DNA from: an uncultured Collinsella sp.
GTDB taxonomy: Bacteria; Actinomycetota; Coriobacteriia; Coriobacteriales; Coriobacteriaceae
Length of the DNA: 10,511 nucleotides
Direction: 5' to 3'
Assembly: GCA_900553415.1 (NCBI GenBank)
Contig: USDH01000038.1
Coordinates: 1 to 10,511 of the forward strand
Below the pieces are notes generated by a model. That model was given only the letters and a program-made list of their open reading frames with translations, had not been told where the DNA came from and did not search any database. A program made the position numbers and the translations under genes. Positions 6,370-10,511 of the stretch are shown piece by piece. The first letter of the stretch is position 1. Each line of letters starts with the position of its first letter.

Positions 6370-7670
6370 TCGTCCACCTCCTCTTGTGTGAGCGTCCCCG
6401 ACCGCAGGCCTTCTGCGATAAACGGCGGCTCGCGGTCAAGCGTCCAGGTGCGCTCGGCGGCATCGAACGTCACATAGCGCTCGAGCTCTACGCCGCCCGA
6501 TGCGGCGCGTCGCACCCCCGAATACGAGGAGACGAAGCGCCTGCCATCGGCGTGGCGCTCGGACATCACGATACCGTCGAGCGCCATGGCAATCTGCTCC
6601 TCGATGAGCTCACTCGGCAGGTCGATGCCATAACGTGCAAGCAACGTCAGACGCACCACGGTCTCCTGTTCTGAACCCGCATGAAGTGTGGTGAGCGACC
6701 CGTCGTGGCCCGTGTTCATGGCCTGCAACATGTCGCAGCACTCGGCACCGCGCACCTCGCCCACCACGATGCGGTCGGGGCGCATGCGCAGGGCATTAGT
6801 TACCAGGTCGCGGATCGTCACCGCGCCTTCACCCTCAATTGAAGCCTCGCGCGCCTCTAGGCGCACCACGTGCGGATGATGCGCAAACTTGAGCTCGGCA
6901 GAGTCCTCGATCGTCACGATGCGCTCGCCGGTGGAAATCTCACATGACAACGCGTTGAGCAGGGTGGTCTTACCAGATCCCGTGCCTCCCGCAACCGCCA
7001 GGTCCTGTCGCAGCGACACCGCGCACGACAGCAGCTGCGCATACCAAAGCGGCAGCGACCCCAGCCCCACAAGCTCGTCCAGCGAGCAGATACGGTCCGA
7101 GAACTTTCGGATGGTGAGAATCGGTCCGTCAATCGCCACAGGCGGAATCACCGCGTTGACGCGATAGCCCGTTTTGAGGCGGGCGTTGACGATGGGGCTG
7201 CGCTCGTCGATACGGCGGCCAAGTGGCGAGATGATGCGGTCGATAAGCACACGGATCTGTTCATCATCCTCAAACGCATGCTCGATGGGGTACAAAACGC
7301 CGCCGCGTTCAAAGAAAGCCGAGCGGCAGCCGTTGATCATGATCTCGGTAACGGCGTCGTCCTCGATGAGCGGCTGCAACGGCCCCAAGCCCACCACGTC
7401 ATCCAAAATCTCGTCGATGATGGTTTCGCGCTCGGGCGTCGCGAGATCGGTCGGCTCCTCAACATTGAGCGCCGCCTCCACCGCAGGACGCAATTCCGAG
7501 CGGGCAAGTGCCGGGTCGATATAGGCGCTGATACGCGCCACTTCGTCGTAACCCATGCGGTCCATCACGGCGCGCTTGGTGCGTCGTTTCACCGCGCGGC
7601 GACGCCCCGCATCTACAGGCGCTGCCGCCGCTGCAGCGCCGGCAGCCTTAATCCTCGTTTGCAGGCTCAT
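6342..7670 (-). CDS. tadA: TadA (CpaF), pilus assembly ATPase
   Basis: A 442-residue secretion ATPase of the GspE/VirB11 superfamily, CpaF/TadA type, which drives Flp pilus assembly from the cytoplasm. Motifs in order: an N-terminal domain with VGLGPLQPLIEDDAVTEIMING (about 93-114), Walker A GGTGSGKTT (228-236), an Asp box IVTIEDSAEL (251-260), Walker B RIVVGEVRG (300-308) and a His box GHDGSLTTLHA (321-331). All catalytic motifs are intact and the length is usual for the family. An Ala/Arg-rich N-terminal tail (about 1-40) precedes them. ATG 7670 overlaps the tadZ stop as ATGA, with GAGGGTG upstream. There is one ATPase gene in the window and no separate retraction ATPase, as is usual for Tad systems. 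Confidence 0.96.
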   Translation of the reverse strand: MSLQTRIKAAGAAAAAAPVDAGRRRAVKRRTKRAVMDRMGYDEVARISAYIDPALARSELRPAVEAALNVEEPTDLATPERETIIDEILDDVVGLGPLQPLIEDDAVTEIMINGCRSAFFERGGVLYPIEHAFEDDEQIRVLIDRIISPLGRRIDERSPIVNARLKTGYRVNAVIPPVAIDGPILTIRKFSDRICSLDELVGLGSLPLWYAQLLSCAVSLRQDLAVAGGTGSGKTTLLNALSCEISTGERIVTIEDSAELKFAHHPHVVRLEAREASIEGEGAVTIRDLVTNALRMRPDRIVVGEVRGAECCDMLQAMNTGHDGSLTTLHAGSEQETVVRLTLLARYGIDLPSELIEEQIAMALDGIVMSERHADGRRFVSSYSGVRRAASGGVELERYVTFDAAERTWTLDREPPFIAEGLRSGTLTQEEVDEWRSLCPSS

Positions 7671-9316
7671 CGCTGATCACCCTCGCGCGACCAGGGAAGG
7701 CGGATACGCGGGCGTTCGGTACGCGTTGCACGGTCGGCGACCATATCGCTCCAAGGGCCGACGGCGCACCCCAGTTCCACGAGCATCTCGCGCGTGGCCT
7801 CGCGCACGCTAGTCGCAAAAGCGCTGGTCTGCCCCACCGCCTCGTCAGCGCGCCCAAACGCCATGAGCGCGGCGAGATCCTGCCCGCCATCGGCGATACG
7901 AATCTTGGAGCTCAACGCACAGGCAATCTCAAAGCGCATGGCGACGTCCTCGTCTGCCCCGCGCGCACCGAACCGGTTGAACACGGCGCTCATGCGCGTG
8001 CGCGGCACACCTACTCGACTTGCCAGTTCGATGACGCGCGACGCCGATGTCGCGGACGACACCGCCGCATCGCCAACGACCAGGCAACGGTCGCTCGCCG
8101 CCACCGCAGCCGCCACGGCGTCGCCCCAAAAGACCGAGGTATCGATAAAGACCACGTCGGATTCGCGACGCAGAACATCAAGCAGTAGCTCCACCGGACG
8201 CGCCATGAGCTCGGCTTGCTCGGGCGCCGCGACGGGACCCCAGAGCGTAACGCCCGGCGCCACGCGCATCGATGTGGCTACGATATCCGGCTCGGTGAGC
8301 GTGCCCGCCGCCGACGGCTCGATAAGTGCCGCCATATCGCGCGGAGCATCGACGCCTAACAAGTCGTAAAGGTTTCCAAACATCAGGTCCAGGTCGAGCA
8401 CGGCGGCACGCAAGCCCAACAGCGACGATGTGTGTGCCATGGCGGCAACGATCGTCGACTTGCCGCAACCGCCCGAACCCGAAATAGCGCAGATGACCGG
8501 AGCTCGATGCGGCGGAGCGGCAGCGTCTGCCGGCGGCATCGGAGGCGGCGGGGCGGGCGTCGGTGACAGCGTCCCCGTCTCCCCCGCCGCAACCACGTGC
8601 TGCGTCCAAGCCGGCATGGCTGCTTGTTCGGTCTGCGAGGCAGGCTCGTTCTGCGCAATCTGCTCATGCTGCATCAGCGACAACTCGCCGCACCCGGCAA
8701 AGCCCTCAACTTCATCGAGTTCATCCGCCAGATTCACGCCGTGCACGTATCCCATATCTACTGCCGGGGAGTCGCCAGCATGCTGCGCCGGCCCTCCAGC
8801 GTCATCGTATACAAGGGGGTTCCGGGGGCGCCGACCATGCTCGGCTTCCGCTTTTCCATAATCATCAACACGCGGGCCTCTTGTAGCGCGAGGCGCCCCG
8901 GGTTCCCTATCAACAAAAGCATCGGGCTCAATCGTCATGCTCCGATCGGAATCAACCGCTCCCTCGCCCGCGCGCCCGTTGCCGCATATACTGTGTGCAG
9001 CGATGACCTCGGTCGCCCCCGCGCGAAACAGCCCCTCGATATCCGACGGATCGAGCGCTTCTATCAACACGACCACGCGACTCACGCGGCCTTCGGCCGT
9101 CAGGCGCGCAACAGTCTTGCGTACATCTTCGGTATCAAACAGAGACGCCGCGATGATGGCAGCCCCGCGGCGCGACGGAAACGCCCGCGCCATGGAAACC
9201 AGCCCGTCCAGGTCACCCACGCGAAGCACCTGTGCACCCGCATCACGGCCCTCGACTTCCCGCTGCAACAGCCCGTAATCGCCGCACGCGCAGCACGCAA
9301 GCCAGATCGCCTTCAT
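7667..9316 (-). CDS. tadZ: TadZ (CpaE-like) MinD/ParA-type localisation ATPase
   Basis: A 549-residue protein. Residues about 1-110 look like a receiver-type domain (RVVVLIEALDPSDIEGLFRAGATEVI), as in TadZ/CpaE, without a confident phospho-acceptor. A low-complexity acidic and Pro-rich linker follows (about 115-270), then a MinD/ParA-like ATPase: Walker A GSGGCGKST (about 280-288), a switch-like DLDLMFGNL (about 308-316), and DVVFIDTS (about 387-394). The deviant Walker A has Ser where MinD/ParA proteins have the signature Lys. TadZ is thought to place the Tad machinery at a cell pole or site by binding TadA. The start is ATG 9316, overlapping the cpaB stop as TGATG; GTG 9319 is one codon upstream, and both are within reach of GGAGG. 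Confidence 0.9.
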   Translation of the reverse strand: MKAIWLACCACGDYGLLQREVEGRDAGAQVLRVGDLDGLVSMARAFPSRRGAAIIAASLFDTEDVRKTVARLTAEGRVSRVVVLIEALDPSDIEGLFRAGATEVIAAHSICGNGRAGEGAVDSDRSMTIEPDAFVDREPGAPRATRGPRVDDYGKAEAEHGRRPRNPLVYDDAGGPAQHAGDSPAVDMGYVHGVNLADELDEVEGFAGCGELSLMQHEQIAQNEPASQTEQAAMPAWTQHVVAAGETGTLSPTPAPPPPMPPADAAAPPHRAPVICAISGSGGCGKSTIVAAMAHTSSLLGLRAAVLDLDLMFGNLYDLLGVDAPRDMAALIEPSAAGTLTEPDIVATSMRVAPGVTLWGPVAAPEQAELMARPVELLLDVLRRESDVVFIDTSVFWGDAVAAAVAASDRCLVVGDAAVSSATSASRVIELASRVGVPRTRMSAVFNRFGARGADEDVAMRFEIACALSSKIRIADGGQDLAALMAFGRADEAVGQTSAFATSVREATREMLVELGCAVGPWSDMVADRATRTERPRIRLPWSREGDQR

Positions 9317-9975
9317 CACTCGTCGCCTCCGCTCTTTTTGCCGCGCGCCGTGGCGGGAATCGTCAAGCTGACCGTTCCCTTGCCCGAGGCTCCCAGCAGT
9401 TCCTTGACGTCTTCGGGGTCAGCCGCCAGCGTCACCCATTCGATCTTGCCCTCGCGCGTGGCACCGGAATCCTCACTGGTATCGATCACGTGCGCGCCGC
9501 ACAGCCGATCGGTCACGCCGTCCTTTTGCACGTACACGTCCACGTAGCTGCCCACGCCCGTGGCACCGCCGACCGAGTGCTCGGCATCGACCGCCACCGA
9601 AACGGCAACCTTGCCCTTAGGCACCTCGAGCTTGCGGCTCTCGGCCTTGGTGTAGACATTGCAGATCACGGCGTTTTTGGGAATACGCGAAGTCGTCACG
9701 TCGCCGCGCACCTGGCGCAGCTCGGTCGCTGCGTCACGCGGCAGCAGGCTCGTCAGCCATTCCTGGGTTATGACATTGGTCTCATCGAGGGTCTCGCCCA
9801 CATCGATATCGCGCGCCGCGACGCAAACCTCGACGCGATCGCCACCGTACTTGGCCAAGGTCTCAGCCTGGACCTGTTCGGCTTGTGAGCGGATCGATGA
9901 GCCGTAAACCATGCAGAGCAGAGCAGCGAGCACGCCCGCGACCAGACTGATGGCGATGCGCTTGCTCTTGTTCAC
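9316..9975 (-). CDS. cpaB: CpaB (RcpC) family Flp pilus assembly protein
   Basis: A 219-residue protein with one N-terminal membrane helix (about 8-24), a SAF domain (about 48-85: VEVCVAARDIDVGETLDETNV) and an RcpC-type domain (about 115-150 with VAVSVAVDAEHSVGGATGVG and YVDVYV). The tail is short, polar and Lys/Gly-rich. CpaB acts outside the membrane and helps pilus passage or stability; in Gram-positives there is no secretin partner, and none is seen here. GTG 9975 is chosen because AGAGGAG ends 5 bases before it; an ATG at 9990 sits upstream of that ribosome site and would place it inside the gene. First gene of the operon. Confidence 0.92.
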   Translation of the reverse strand: MNKSKRIAISLVAGVLAALLCMVYGSSIRSQAEQVQAETLAKYGGDRVEVCVAARDIDVGETLDETNVITQEWLTSLLPRDAATELRQVRGDVTTSRIPKNAVICNVYTKAESRKLEVPKGKVAVSVAVDAEHSVGGATGVGSYVDVYVQKDGVTDRLCGAHVIDTSEDSGATREGKIEWVTLAADPEDVKELLGASGKGTVSLTIPATARGKKSGGDE

Positions 9976-9980
9976 GGCCG

Positions 9981-9987
9981 CTCCTCT
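9981..9987 (-). promoter_or_regulatory. Ribosome binding site that decides the cpaB start
   Basis: AGAGGAG on the minus strand is 5 bases before GTG 9975 and directly after the alternative ATG 9990. It therefore favours the GTG start. Confidence 0.75.
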
Positions 9988-10049
9988 CATGGCAGTGCCG
10001 GGCGAATGCCCGTACCACCATTGTCTGAGCGGTCAGAGTGCAAAGCGGC

Positions 10050-10078
10050 GCAATCGCAATCTTGGTTTTCGATGTCAA
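10050..10078 (-). promoter_or_regulatory. Candidate tad operon promoter with weak -10
   Basis: TTGACA (10078-10073, exact -35 consensus) is on the minus strand, followed after 17 bases by GATTGC (10055-10050), a poor -10 match. The start would be near 10043, giving a leader of about 68 nt before cpaB. The GCTGACCA repeats begin 8 bases upstream of the -35 box, where an activator would bind. The -35 box is convincing; the -10 box is not. Confidence 0.4.
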
Positions 10079-10085
10079 ACCAATC

Positions 10086-10137
10086 GCTGACCAAAAGCTG
10101 ACCAGCCCGTCAAGCTCGTGGCAAGGTTTTGGTCAGC
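10086..10137 (-). repeat. GCTGACCA repeat cluster upstream of the tad operon
   Basis: GCTGACCAAAA (10086-10096), GCTGACCA (10097-10104) and the inverted TTTTGGTCAGC (10127-10137). The first and third are a perfect 11-bp inverted repeat with 30 bp between. The first two are direct repeats with an 11-bp period, about one helical turn. A partial GGTCAG copy is at 10031-10036. They resemble an operator for a dimeric regulator; the protein is unknown. Confidence 0.6.
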
Positions 10138-10174
10138 ACGTCAGCAAACTGTATGTTTCGAAGCTTTTCCGCAG

Positions 10175-10211
10175 CAAAAAAAGCCGTCTCCCGAACAGTT
10201 GGGAGACGGCT
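10175..10211 (-). terminator. Rho-independent terminator after rsgA
   Basis: On the minus strand AGCCGTCTCCC pairs perfectly with GGGAGACGGCT (11 bp; 10201-10211 and 10182-10192) around an 8-base loop, followed by TTTTTT (10181-10176). It begins 17 bases after the rsgA stop and separates rsgA from the tad operon. Confidence 0.92.
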
Positions 10212-10228
10212 GTCATAGGAAAAATCAA

Positions 10229-10511
10229 TTACAGATGGACATCGGGATCGAGCATTTGAGCGCTCACGCGCATGGATGACGCCAGGTTTTGGAACGTTTC
10301 CAGACGCAGGCTATCGATCTGCCCGGCGTCCTCGGCCTCGCGAACGGCGCAGCCCGGCTCATGGGTATGCGTGCAATCGCCAAACCGGCACGCGCGCGAT
10401 GCCTCGACAATCTCGGGGAAAGCGCGCGCCAGACCCCGCTCGTGACCCACGAGCGGCAGGCTGCGCAGGCCCGAGGGCGCGCGGCGGGAGCTGAACCTCT
10501 TCAGCGTGCTC
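10229..10511 (-). CDS. rsgA: RsgA, ribosome small-subunit-dependent GTPase (C-terminal part)
   Basis: The gene runs off the right edge; only about 93 C-terminal residues are visible. The zinc-binding domain typical of RsgA (YjeQ) is intact: FPEI, then CRFGDCTHTHEPGCAV (C-x4-C-x-H-x5-C), with the usual helical C-terminus to HL. RsgA is a circularly permuted GTPase that checks the decoding centre of the 30S subunit late in assembly. The segment GLRSLPL matches the stretch just after the G3 motif, but the expected D-x-P-G reads RAPSG here, and the residues before it (STLKRFSSR) do not look typical. The zinc domain makes the call; the upstream anomaly is noted separately. Confidence 0.85.
   Translation of the reverse strand, partial: STLKRFSSRRAPSGLRSLPLVGHERGLARAFPEIVEASRACRFGDCTHTHEPGCAVREAEDAGQIDSLRLETFQNLASSMRVSAQMLDPDVHL

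Noticed and set aside
8597..9547. Long plus-strand open frame of 316 codons
   Set aside because: It lies opposite tadZ and the end of cpaB, both of which have clear family motifs. Long antisense frames are common in GC-rich genes, and its translation shows no domain.
10091..10113. Second promoter with TTGACG at 10113-10108
   Set aside because: The bases 17 downstream (TCAGCG) do not resemble a -10 box, and the site lies within the repeat cluster.

Overview
The window is GC-rich, densely coded DNA with almost every gene on the minus strand. It is best read as part of the chromosome of a high-GC Gram-positive bacterium. The make-up of the pilus locus and the overlapping start/stop junctions would suit Coriobacteriia (Collinsella-like), but that placement is inferred from gene content and style, not from a marker gene.

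Layout, read in the direction of transcription (right to left). The right edge holds the C-terminal end of the ribosome-assembly GTPase RsgA (10229-10511), closed by a strong Rho-independent terminator (10175-10211). A gap of roughly 200 bp follows, with operator-like GCTGACCA repeats beside a consensus -35 box. Next comes one long Tad (tight adherence) pilus operon, 9975 down to 385: cpaB, tadZ, the ATPase tadA, the platform proteins tadB and tadC, the major pilin flp, an unrecognised single-pass membrane protein, a small second pilin, a TadE-family pseudopilin, a large Cys-containing TadG-like protein, another TadE-family pseudopilin, and a DUF192 protein. Nearly all junctions overlap (ATGA, TGATG, TAATG, GTGA, or 28-37 bp), which points to a single translationally coupled transcript. 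Downstream, tRNA-Phe(GAA) has its own promoter and terminator (minus strand). The first ~107 bases fold into consecutive hairpins and carry a T-arm-like sequence on the plus strand.

How the parts work together: TadA should power pilus assembly on the TadB/TadC inner-membrane platform, TadZ should position it, and CpaB should act on the outer side of the membrane. Flp is the main subunit; the other three class-III-signal proteins and the TadG-like protein are likely minor, tip or assembly components. Four of them share the processing motif E-x-x-A-Q-x-T-x-E. No prepilin peptidase is encoded in the window, so processing must depend on a gene elsewhere.

The least understood parts are the repeats upstream of cpaB, the 187-residue membrane protein after flp, the large TadG-like protein, the missing proper start of the TadE gene at 3342-3878, and the structured, tRNA-like sequence at the left edge.
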